From Populus alba (lineage: Eukaryota; Streptophyta; Magnoliopsida; Malpighiales; Salicaceae), in NCBI RefSeq assembly GCF_005239225.2, contig NC_133295.1, positions 14,322,001 through 14,386,000 on the forward strand: DNA of 64,000 nt. The letters run 5' to 3'. Below the pieces are notes generated by a model. That model was not told the DNA's origin, did no database searches, and was given only the letters and a program-made list of their open reading frames with translations. How positions within the stretch are numbered: position 1 is the stretch's first letter; each line of letters opens with the position of its first letter. Made by a program: the position numbers and the translations under genes. Positions 47,741 through 59,015 of this stretch are shown here, piece after piece.

Positions 47741-49029
47741 GGAATTAGCAGTAAAAAAAAGAAAGAGGTACTGAACAAATGGATTGATTTCTCTCGTCAC
47801 CATGTCAGTAAGGATTCCATTTTTCATGGGTGGCAAGAACCTTGTTGAATGACATCATATATCATTTACCATGACGATTTTTATTATTTTTTATTTATCT
47901 CGAGTTCAATAAAAACAAGAGTTAGTAATTAGGTCTTGAAAAATGAAAAATTACAAAAATAAAATAAAATGAGGCAAAGACGACAAGGGCAAATAGTCAT
48001 TGGAGCACAGCGTCATCGATTCGATGTGTCCACATCTTACTCTGCCAAACAAAAAGACTCTTACACACACTGTAAGTCTCAAATCTCCACTCTCTCATCA
48101 ATCGCGGGAAGTCTCTCTTTCTTACTGTTTTTTTTCCAAAAAAAAAAAAAAAACATAAAATTAAATCTTGCTCAGTTCTTCTTCGCTTACAAAATTAATA
48201 AACATTAGTCCCTCTAAATCTCACAATTAACTGTGATCATTAACTTATTAATGGATCTATATATTACTTATAACTCGGTTATGATATATTATTTGTAAAT
48301 ATCAACCATTTTTTATCCCATCTATCCGGTAAAAGTATTTGGTATAAATATTTGGATAACCAATGGGAAAGTTAAGTTATTAAAGAATATGAAAACACAA
48401 AAATTAAAAATAGAATTTTTTTAATAAATAGTTAGATATTTTTGTTTTCCACTAAAATATATTATTATTCTTCCACTAAGCCATTAAATATACTTGAAAA
48501 CACAGCTATTAAATTTGGTTTGGTTTAATAGTTCAGTTTAAAGGTTGGAACTTTGTTAACCCATTCCTGGTCTAAATTGAGTTGAAAAAAAAAAATCAAC
48601 TTTAAATGGATTTAAGTTAATCTGTTTCATTCAATAAATTAACTCGTAATTCAATTAAAATATGAATTTACTTAAAAAAAAATTAAAATAATTTTTATTT
48701 TAATTTTTATAACAAGTTAAAACAAATTGATCCCGATTATTTAAGGTGAAGTGTATGTTAAATATTATAGTAGTTTTTACTGTTATAATTTTAAAAAAAT
48801 AAATTAAAAAAACATGTTTTAAAAGAACATTTTGTCCACCAAACATTTTTTATATTTGCATATAAAAACTCATTTCAAAGCATTTTTTACCAAATATATA
48901 AAAAAAAAATTTGGAGTCATAATCAAATAAATTTTTTTTCCTGTAATTAAATATCTAAGCTATTTGGAAGTAGCTCAACTTGAAATTGCAAACTTGGACA
49001 TAATTATATTTACGGCGGGTTGAAAATGT

Positions 49030-49190
49030 GGTTGACTTTATTTTTTAAAGTATTTTTTTTGAAATTATATTAAAATTATAATTTTTTTTATTTTAATATA
49101 TTAAAACAATTCAGAAAAAAAAAATAATAAAAAAAAAATTTACTGAAACTCCAGCACAAAAGCAGCTCCAAATTTGCAGTTGCTTGAAAA
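49030..49190. repeat. A/T-rich short dispersed element
   Basis: Has the words 'ttttttaaagtattttttttgaaattatattaaaa' and 'attttaatatattaaaacaattcag', then a non-AT-rich stretch 'aactccagcacaaaagcagctcc'. It lies about 500 bp upstream of the trihelix/kinase start codon. Confidence 0.45.
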
Positions 49191-49681
49191 TAAACAATCG
49201 GGCACGCAGCAAATTTGTTTTCGTGGCAGAGTTTACGAGTGCCAGTATAATCATGACCCTCTCTAATCATGCAACCAAATACTTAGTGTACGCTTCTTTA
49301 ATTACTTGTCAAAATCAACATTTTGGTTTAATAAACTGAAAGGTCTTATTCATCGCAGTTCCACGATCTCTTCTTTTTCTGTTACTTTTACTTTGTTTTT
49401 GCTTAGTATGATTTTCATCTCCTTTTCTGGTTTTTCTCTCTCTTTTTTTTTTCCTCTCTCCCAAAAATCTTTAGCCCTTTAAATGTAAGGTAGGAATCCG
49501 AGTCCAAAAGCACCATAAAAACCCTTTTTGAGAGTTACAAAGATGGTGGAGAAGAAGTGTATGTATTTAGAAACTAAGTGTAGTCTTAACAGGAAAGGGT
49601 GCTTCTTCTTCTTGTTTTAGTTTTGATCTAAAGCCTCCTTTCTCTCTCGTTAGCTCTAAGGTCTCTAGGGCCCATTCTAAA

Positions 49682-52600
49682 ATGGGTGAAAACAAGGGAG
49701 AAACAACCAAGAAACAACAACAACAGCAACTATCTTCTTCTTCTTCTCCGAAAGGCCCAATTGAGGAATCAACAGAACTAAGACCTCTACATCATCAGCA
49801 GACAACTTCAGCTGTAGTTACTGGTGCTCCATTCATCCCTGCCCCTCTTTTTGTACCAATTGGTGCAACTTCCTCTCCATTTGAGAAACAATTTGAGACA
49901 GTAAACCCCAAGAGAGCAAGATACAGTAGTGCACAATGGAAACTATTGCCTTCAGCATCTCAACAACCACAACCACAACCACAACCACAACCACCAACAC
50001 AAGCTCAAATGGCTACTGTTGTCTCAAGCGAGGCAACCCCATCGCTAACCACAAACCCTGCCCAACAAAAACAACCCCGCACAACGGCAGAAGCTTCCTC
50101 TTCAGACACAAACTCATCTCCTTTACGCTCACCTGTCCCTTCACTTTCTGCAGCTTCTGCCCAAGAAACAAGCAAACCAGAAGAAGCACATCAACATCAA
50201 TTTAGGAAAGGAAAATATGTGAGCCCAGTTTGGAAACCCAATGAGATGTTATGGCTAGCCAGGGCTTGGAGGTTCCAGTACCAAGGTGGTTCTGATTTGA
50301 CTTCAAGAGTTGAACAGCTGCCAGAAACCACTACTGGTCAAGTCACTAGTGGTGATACAGCTATTGCAGTCCAGTCAACAAGAGGGAAAACTAGAGCCGA
50401 TAAAGATAGAGAAGTTGCAGAGTTTTTGAATAGACATGATGTTCATAGAGATGCAAAAACTGCAGGTACTAAATGGGATAACATGCTCGGGGAGTTTAGG
50501 AAGGTTTATGAGTGGGAAAGAGGTGATAAGAGAGAACAAATGGGGAAGAGTTATTTTAGACTCTCACCTTATGAGAGAAAGGCACATAGATTACCTGCTT
50601 CGTTTGATGAAGAAGTTTTTGAAGAGTTATCTCAATTTATGGGTCCTAAAATGAGAACTCAAAGCAGAGGACCCTCACTCATTGGTTCTGGTGATGATAG
50701 CAGTAGGGGAACTTCTCTTGCTGCTGCAAGAGCTCTCCCTCCACCCCCTCCTTTCAAAGAGGATGATCTCTCACTCTCAGGTATAAATGCATTCTATAAC
50801 AATGACTCATCAGCGAAAAAGTTGCAATCTTTTGCAGTACTTGTGCTTGTTTTTTCCAAAAGAATGAAACTTTACATGATCTTTGGCAGGAAGGACAAGA
50901 CAACTGGTTATGACAAGTGGAGGTGAAGCTTACTTTCATGGTACAAGAGGGAGTTTACTAGGGTTCGATACTGCCATGGAAGCTGCGGTAGGCTCTTCTT
51001 CATCTACAAAGGAGCTACGTAGAATTGGTAAAGTAAGAATGACATGGGAAGAATCGGTGAGTTTGTGGGGTGAAGAGGGAGAGCATCATAGAGGGAGAGT
51101 TAGGCTTCAAGGATCAAGCTTTTTGAACGCAGATGAACTAACTTTCTTTGATGATTCGATGGTCGCTTGCACCATGGAAGCATTTGAAGATGGTGCTCTT
51201 AAAGGTTTTTCTGTTGACAAATTTCTTTCTGGACAACAAATTAAAGTCTTTGGCAGAAGGAAGTCTTCTCCTTCAGCTTCTGTTACTCCTTCGGGTACTT
51301 TTATTTTTGTTTTATTATGTTCATTATTTCTAAAGTGGCAGTTTAGAAATCTATATCTCACAGTTTTCAATTTTTCACATGCCAGGTTTCACTGAAAGAG
51401 TTCAGCTTCCATTAACTGAACCCTCAATAAGATGTAAGTCCAGTCCCCTTTGGTCTAATGCTCATAAATTCATCAATGTACATGAATATACACAATTCCC
51501 ATTACATGTCATGTCCTTACTAGCTGCCTTTAAGGTCTGTGATTAGAAAAATTAACAAGCTCCTTAATTTGGGCAGTTTTAGTTTGCGTTGTTATGGATA
51601 ATTTGTGGAGTAATAACCAACCATTATGTTGTTCTTTGGACAGTACCTCCATGGGAATTTCAAGATCCAACAGAATATTACGTGGGGTGTCTTAGAGTTC
51701 CACCAACAACACTTCCAAGTTTGTTTGAGCTTTCATGGTACTTGCAAGAGCCACCTCCTGAAGAACTGAGATTCCCACTTCGAAGAGATGTGTACAGGGA
51801 CTTGCCACAAGGCAAAGAACTCTTCTTCACAATATCCAACGATCCCTTAGATTGTAGAGGTATTACTTATGATATTTTAAGCTCAATTATCAGAACAAAC
51901 CCTAGTATAAGTGGAGCTACTTCCTCGAGTAGAGACTCTTTCATTGGCGTTTGGGATGATTGCATCAATAGGATCGTGTCCAAGTTTTGTTCTGTTGAGG
52001 TTGTTATTGTTAGAAAACAACACTCTTCACCAATGGTTGATACATTGCAAGATGAGTGGCCAAATGTGACTGGATTTGTTAGAAACTTTTGTTTGTGGAG
52101 AGGAGAAGAAACCGACCAATTAAGGGAAGGTCAAGTCGATCCCTCATCATCCATAATAGAGAAGCTTTTGTGGACTTATTTGGACCTCCCCTACATTCTA
52201 GGCTACTACGCAGTTGGCTACTTGGTGACATTTTGTGCATTATGTAGATCACAGGATCGTATTATTCGTACTGATCTCTACTCTTTAGACCTCTCTTCAC
52301 CAGTCGAGAGAATGAGAGCTCTAGTCCCATGTTATAGAGTTGCTGGATTATTGCCATTACTAGCTGATCGTTGCTTCAACAACTTCAACAATGGTGGTAC
52401 TTACAAGCAATTAACTTTCAGTGATTTTGAAAGAGTAGACATGGGTAATGGAAACATCATGGAAATGACGCCAAATACAGTGACAAGATTGTTCTCTAGC
52501 AGAAGAAAATGGGCAGCAGTCAAAGAAATATACGACTGTTTGGACCATAGAATCCCACATGCAGAATTCATCTACAGATCATCAGAAAAAGATTTGGCTT

Positions 52601-53085
52601 TGGTTTTCAAGCCAAGAGGGGTTAAATTCAAGCCAAACAATTGCGAGCAGCTTGTTGAAGCACTGAAATACGTGACCCAAGCTTTGGTAGCATTACACGA
52701 CTTATCTTTCATGCATAGAGACCTGAGTTGGGACAAGGTGATGCGAAGAAGCGACAGTGAAAACGAATGGTTCGTTTCTGGCTTCGATGATGCTGTCGGG
52801 GCACCACAGCTAAACCCAGTACATGGTATCGGGGAGACGCGTGGTAGACACGCTCCAGAGATGGGAAGAGGGATGCATGGTGTGAAGGTGGATGTGTGGG
52901 GTGTTGGTCACCTGGTGAGGACTTGCGGGTTAGGTCCAAATGGGGTGCCAAAAATGCTTAGAGAGTTGCAAAATAGGTGCTTAGACCAGAACCCAGAGCA
53001 GAGGCCTACTGCCGCCGATTGTTATCACCACTTGCTGCAGGTGCAGTCGTCTCTGCAGCCATCTTCATCTGGAGTTCCATATTGA
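49682..53085 (+). CDS. Trihelix DNA-binding domain fused to degenerate protein kinase (At5g51800-like)
   Basis: Four exons by frame and splice signals: 49682-50780, 50890-51294, 51386-51433 and 51644-53085, all introns phase 1, giving 997 aa. The N-terminus is low-complexity Gln/Pro/Ser, with a 'PQPQPQ' tract near residue 100. The trihelix (GT-factor type) domain runs from about Trp184 ('WKPNEMLWLARAW') through 'GTKWDNMLGEFRKVYEWER' to 'YFRLSPYERKAHRLPASFDE' (about 310). The middle, about 370-740, has no domain that I know. The C-terminus is kinase-like: Lys840 (LVFKPRG), then His875-Arg-Asp-Leu-Ser-Trp-Asp-Lys where HRDLKxxN is usual, and Gly897-Phe-Asp-Asp where DFG is expected. The metal-binding Asn and the DFG order are lost, so it is probably a pseudokinase. 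Nuclear DNA binding is inferred. From memory, Arabidopsis At5g51800 has this architecture. The upstream T-C-rich 49440-49680 looks like promoter/leader. Confidence 0.9.
49964..49993 (+). repeat. In-frame (ACAACC)n repeat coding Pro-Gln
   Basis: About five hexamers of the type ccacaa within exon 1 of the trihelix/kinase gene encode alternating Gln and Pro. Length changes would keep the frame. Confidence 0.85.
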
Positions 53086-55610
53086 CCTTGATTGATTGAG
53101 ACGTGTAATGGGTCACGTGTTTGTCCATGTTACCAAAAAAAAAAAAAATTATTTTTTATAAGCCAGATCTTTCTTTTAATCCATGGGTATTATGTGATGT
53201 GGGATTTTCTTTCGAGGGGGCTCTCAAAAGGTGGGGCATTTTGCGATACAATTTTTTATTTCCATGTACTTTTATACCTTAAAATTGAGGCATTGAATGT
53301 GAGAGGTTAAAGTTGGTTCAGAGATTTCAAGGGGGGAAATGGCGGCTACTGCAGGGGGGGCTTTCCAGCAGTTGGCTAAGGCTTTTTTTATCTATCAAAT
53401 CAGGTCTCTCTTCTTGTTTTTTTTTGTTATTTTCTCGGGAAATTTAATTTAATTTGGTGAAAGGGAAAATAGAGCTGATGTCTGTAACAGTGTTTTTCGG
53501 TTTTTGAAAGTAAGTTTGGGGTATTTCTCGAGATATGGTATCTCTGAGAAATGGCAGGACTGTTTTGTGATGGATTACCATGTTGACAAGCAGAACTGAT
53601 CAAATTGATAGCACCATTATTGTATACTATTTTTAACATTTCTTCCCCTTGTTATCGGCTTTCCATGCTTCTCTTGTAGGGTTTAAGACAGAATAGTCAT
53701 TTTCAGCTTCTTCCATGTCAGGTTCTTGAGTTAAAGATGAAAATGGTTGAAATAGTTTTAGCAGCAGCAGATTAATTGTGCTTTTTCTGCTGTTACGCAA
53801 CTGGTTTTTTTATATCAATATATATTAACATCACCACCAGGAAAATATCATGAAAAAGTATTAATTAGATGTTATAAATATACTTTTGGAACATATCTGA
53901 TGTGGATCAAGAGAGTTTTTAATTTTCTGCCTAGCAGATAAATTTAGTTTTTGTTTTGACACTAATATGGCCTAAACCCTAGAATTTTGACAGGGTAAAC
54001 CATCCCGACCATATCTTTTAATTTTCTGCCTAGCAGATAAATTTAGTTTTTGTTTTTGACACCAATATGGCCTATACCCTAGAATTTTAACTTCAGCTTT
54101 GAATCTTTTACTCTTGACTACGAATTTAGGAAATGACCAGGGAGCCACTCCAAATTAATGATTATTTTTAGTAGGTTAGAAGAGTATGTATACAAGAATT
54201 ATTTTAATTTAAAAATATAAACTGCAAGGTGTAATTCTTTAATATAATTTCAAGGAAAATATTTTTGAGCTTGAAATTTTATAAATATACTATTATTTTG
54301 TGCTGAAATTCTTTAATTAACTAATTAAGAATATTAATGCTAGTTATGTAAAAGGTTAAATGTTTGTCGTCGGAACAAATATTTGAGAGGGTAAGAACTA
54401 AATATGATACTTCCATAAAATGTTTTGGTTTTAGATGAATTAATTGAAGATTGTCTCTCCCCTCTTCTTGCCATGAAGATCCTCTTTGTTCTTCAAAGTT
54501 TCCAAATAAAAAATTATGAAGCAAAACAATTTTTTTTTTTTTTGAATGGAAGTGATTTACTGACCAAAAAGAAATAAAAAGCTAAACCCAATCCTTGCCG
54601 TGAAGCTTAGAAAATAAGGAACCTGTCACAAAGTTAGACCACTTTTCAATTGCATCAAATTTTATACAGCCCCATTTTCATACATCATTTTTGACAAAAA
54701 TTTCTATTATTAACAAAAACTTTAGCTAGGCAATTCACTACTGCATTCTTTGTAGCTTCAGACCCAATTGCACTGTAGATTCACACATATATCAAGTTTA
54801 CAAAAAGTTCTATTATTAATGTAAGCTAAAATATAAGGATTGAAATTGATAAAAAGAGAAACATAAATGTTGTAAAGGAAAAGAAAAATCAAACATGGAA
54901 TCCAAGAGGAGAGAAAAAAATAAAAGAGAGGGAAGAAAAAATATCACCAGCACCATGTCATGGTGATTTAGGCTACACGCACTATAGAATGATGGGATGA
55001 TCCTGGAAGCACCAAAAGAAACCACATTCTCTCCCAAACAAACCCTAAATTCAACTTCAAACAAGGAAGACCTAATTCGTAACATCATTGGAGCACCAAG
55101 TGGGGAAAGTGAAAACATGTCAACATCTCGCAAGAAAATCAGTAAGAGCATCAAGTTGGTTCGTTAAAACAAAAAAGTTCAATATCTTAAAAATCCTTCG
55201 ATAAGATGTAAGAAATCGAGAATTGAAAAATATCAATGGAATACAAATGTATTATCTCAGTTTCCTTAGTGGGAGATTCTCTACTCACTCATGTTGCCTG
55301 GTATATGAGAAGAAACTCTATCGTGCTGCAAGCGGGGCCATTGTGTTTCCATTGTGGTATCACTGCCCAAAATAAGCCATACATTTGTGCATCGCCAAAC
55401 CTTTTTAATGTGTGCCATCATAATTTCTTACCTTCTGCAACTGTGTCAGCTGCCAATGGATAGAGAGGGTTCTGTAATCCACAAAAAAGGTCTTCCATAT
55501 TGCTCTGCTCACACAAAATTTTAGATTGGGAAACGCAGAATATTGTAAGGTCCCTCCCACGAGTTATTTATTCCTAAAATGAGAACTTTTTGCATAAGTG
55601 TTTATCTTGC
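53086..55610. other. 3' flank of trihelix/kinase gene and intergenic DNA
   Basis: The first few hundred bases should hold the 3' untranslated region. A 99-bp-spaced duplication lies at about 53917-54090: 'ttttaattttctgcctagcagataaatttagttttt...gacac.aatatggccta.accctagaatttt' occurs twice. Frames at 54816-55154 (minus) and 55236-55463 (plus) have no recognisable motif. Confidence 0.5.
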
Positions 55611-56245
55611 TTTTTTTTTTTTTTAAATCATCGAGAGTATATTGAAAAGGCCATAAAGCCAATAGCCAAAGTGAAATACAAGGATAAAAAAAAAAAGACT
55701 TATGAAAATTAAAAAAAAAAAAAATTGATCTACTACAGCAAACAACAAAGAGACCACCTAAGATTTCTTATTACACCACAATTTGATATCATCAAAAGAT
55801 CTTAAGAGGTCATTTCTTGTATAAGTGAAGTTTGAATCCAAAGTATGCAACCAAATAGCAACCTGATGAAGGATGGTGGAGAAACAATCAAACAAGCTCA
55901 TAGTTCCTTCCTCGAAAACAATTTTGTTCCTCAACAACCAAATACCTCCAAGTAGTACTATTGAAAATTAGTCTCCAAGTTGATCTTTGGAATTTGTCTT
56001 GCACCATTTCAGGCCACTGCAGAAGCAGCGAGTTAAGTGTTCTCTGTAAACAACATTGAATACCCCACCAATCAACAACTTTCATCCAAACACTCATAGA
56101 AAAGTTACAGTGTATAAAAAGGTGCTATGCAGTTTTCAAATTTGAGCTGCAAAAAACACATGAAGCTTGTGAGGCAGGCAAAACATTCCGATGATGGAGA
56201 AAAGCTCTTGTACTAACTTTGTCCTGTACTGCCAACAAGCCTCCA
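55611..56245 (-). pseudogene. 5'-truncated LINE tail (zf-RVT region)
   Basis: On the minus strand, 'LAVQDKVSTRAFLHHRNVLP', 'CVFCSSN' and, after one stop, 'HLFIHCNFSMSVWMKVVDWW' align step by step with 'LVQDKVTTRDFLFQRDYL', 'CAFCNKS' and 'HLFIHCHFSWNIWMKLL' of the LINE at 35781. It ends in a poly-A (T14 at 55611-55624). It is of the same kind as that LINE but older. The 5' border near 56245 is approximate; sequence to 56400 was not recognised. Confidence 0.75.
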
Positions 56246-56399
56246 ATCCTCAGTTCATCCCTAGAGCAAGATAGAAATAAGATGTATATTCGGATTGCAA
56301 GAACTTTTCTCTCACCTTTTTTTAGAACTTCCATCTCTAATTTCTTTTGTAAATTAATCTTATGGGACTCCGCTTTCTCCAAATAAAAGACTTTGCTAT

Positions 56400-57340
56400 C
56401 TTTTTTTTGAAAGATTTGATTGATAAATTAAGGGTCTGCATTAGTTTATAAGAAGAGAGGTTACTTCTATTTAGTCCAAATCCAGCTATAAATCCTTATT
56501 GCTGAAAGGAATTCTACGTTACAATATACAATCCTTCCTCAGTTTTATTTACTTTTTCTCAACAAATTTGGTACCTCCAGGCCTATGGAGAAAGGGCTCG
56601 TACCAAGAAGTTCATGGTTAAGGGTGTGTATAAGCTTAAACCTATAAGCCCGAGCCCAGGAAAGAGAGGCATGGGCTGAGGTGAATGCCCATTGACACCC
56701 CCTCGCAAACTCCACCTCCCGATATGACAAAAGTTTTCCGGCATTTCTGAAAGATCAGCTGGCACTGAAGATGAGGAGATGTTCAATCTTTAGTTGCAGG
56801 CACTCAACAACGATGTTTCTTATGTCTGAGATAGATGCTGTATTAAGAGTCTTAGCCACCAAATAACTTAGTAAGCATTGCATAATCTCAGAACTCCTCA
56901 AGTCAGAACTTAGAATTCTGCCCGTCTATGTTTTTGTATTCTGATGCATATTTCTCTTATTATTTCAAAACTTTCCATCTCCTTTCTCTTGTAGGACACT
57001 TCCTCTTTCTTGCTCACCGCAAGGATTCTGCCCTCTTCTAGCCGACCTACAGCTGCTGGAAGCCCTTCTCCCGCCAGAACTGTTCTGCCGACCTACTCTT
57101 TGATGTTGTTTCCTCCGCCATGACTGTTCTGCCGACCTATTCTTTATATTATTAGAAAATAATTTAAATTATATTTTAAATAATTTAAATTTTTGAATTG
57201 AAATGTTTTTTTTTTTTTTCCCTAGAGGTTGGTATAAACTAGTTACACTCTAACAAAACTGAAGGGGAAGTTATGTATAGTGAAAACAAAGAACAAGTGA
57301 AGCTTAAAAGCATAATTAACTAGTATTGTGACTCAAAATG
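56400..57340. other. Intergenic DNA with a small local duplication
   Basis: No gene supported. At 57030-57150, 'ttctgccgacctactcttt' and 'ttctgccgacctattcttt' recur about 55 bp apart, each after an 'actg' word. A 61-codon minus frame at 56545-56730 has protein-like composition but was not recognised. Confidence 0.4.
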
Positions 57341-57344
57341 AACT

Positions 57345-58757
57345 TTACAGAACCAAAATGTCACCAAAAGAGTAGTAACTCCAATGGTTTCTAGGGCATA
57401 ATTGACTTGCAAGCTTAAAAGTGTAATAAAGAGGCCACAAGCGAATCCCATCTTGAAATTGTTGAGAAGAGCAAGGGGGAAGGATACCTTCGGCTGGCGG
57501 TGTCAAATACTCTGCGAGAGAACACATATCACAGCAACAATCACATAATTTACTCCTAAAGCTCTAAATGACAGAGAAATTGTCTTTACCACATAAAAGT
57601 AACCCAACAAGGAATTTCCCCAAAAGAGAGCCCTCCTTGAAAGACTTTAAAACAGTTCCTTGAAGCTCAGGAATTTTTCTGATTATATATATCAACTAGT
57701 CTTCCAGGCCTTCCACCCTCTTGCACAGCTCAGATCTTAGATATGGAGATAGGATGAGAACCCGCAAGCAAAAGTTCCATATTTTCCACCGGAAACACTT
57801 CACCGAGGAGCAAAGCAAAATTTGGGCTGCAATGAGAGATTTTGCTGCCAAAAGGAACAGCCAGAACACCTACCCTGGAATTTAGAATGTGCAAACAATT
57901 GTCAATGCGGCCATATGAGATCTTGAGTGCCAAGATGAAAATGTCTCGTTGGGGGAAAAAAATGTCATGTTTGATCAAAGCAAGGAGGCAGAGATTTATA
58001 TCTTCAATAGTAAACTTATGGTAGAAAACTGAAACCTAGGGAAACTGTATCAGTTATGTTCTTGACTGAGCCAAAAGTTTTTCCTTTTTCACGACGTATA
58101 CACTGCTCATTTTCTAGGGCCTCACTTCAACAGACAATAGCTGTGACTGATTACTGTGGAAAACTTTATACCCTATTCGCTGCAGTCTTGATGTTTCGTA
58201 GAAAATCCTATCAAGCTATGGCAAGTCCATCGAATCCTGCTCTGATTTCATAGCAAAGTTCTTAGCACCATATCCCAATAAAATTCTATACCACCAATCT
58301 AAGTTCAGTTTATATGGTATTTAGAACATGGAAAAAAAAAAAGAAGCACCTACAAATTTAATAGTCTGGATACCTACTCCATACCCGCTCCATTACCAAC
58401 CTGGAGTCTAATTAGCTAGGCGTGTCTTTTAAGAAATTGCTAACCCAATAGGCCAACATCGTGGGCTAGGGCTGTGTCTGCTACTATTAATTGCTTTAAC
58501 CAGCTTGCATAAGAGAATAGCAACCAGTGAATAGCGAAGGCCACTCATGGAAAAATAGAGGAAAAGAAGAAGAAGAAGAAGAAAAGAGTGCATGAATCAT
58601 AACAGAATGAGAGAAGCACGAGAAAAGTTACCAGATCAAACTCTCCCACAAGCTCCAAGACCTGGTAATGAGAAATTCCAGCCGGAATGACAATTTCATT
58701 AAACTCATTGAATATCCAATTATTATAATCACTCAATTCTATTGGATTTTTACTCAA
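57345..58757 (-). other. Exon-like segments of an unrecognised minus-strand gene or relic
   Basis: Three minus-strand stretches read like coding exons with splice signals. At about 58757-58632, 'WIFNEFNEIVIPAGISHYQV' and 'LELVGEFDL' are followed by a possible donor GTAACT. At about 58030-57880, after 'gtttcag', come 'FYHKFTIEDINLCLLALIKH' and 'DIFILALKISYGRIDNCLHI', then a possible donor GTAGGT. At about 57530-57345, 'QFQDGIRLWPLYYTFKLASQ' follows. The protein family is unknown to me. Stops lie between the pieces, so they need introns or they are decayed. It could be the end of a gene, a gene fragment carried by a transposon, or chance. Confidence 0.3.
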
Positions 58758-58769
58758 TTTGATAAACTC

Positions 58770-59015
58770 TTGATCTGGTTTCCCGTTTTGAAATTTGATC
58801 CGGCAGGCTGAACCGAGACCCGGTTAATTCAGGGTTGAAACTGGACCAGGTTAAAGAAAACAAGAAAATAAAAAACCTCATGGGTTAACCAGGCAAGACC
58901 TGGTCAAAAAACTAATTGCAACATGTTGAATTTTGATTTTAAAAAAAATTACTCGAGCAACCCGATCAAAACCCAAAACCTGAGTCATGAACATAGTCGG
59001 GTCTAAAAACTATAT
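58770..59015. repeat. 'gttttaaaa...ctatg' dispersed repeat, copy 4
   Basis: Has 'gttttgaaatttgatccgg', 'gaccaggttaaagaaaa', 'taaccaggcaagacctggtc', 'cccgatcaaaacccaaaacctg' and ends 'gtctaaaaactat'. It lies next to the exon-like piece at 58632-58757. Confidence 0.55.
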
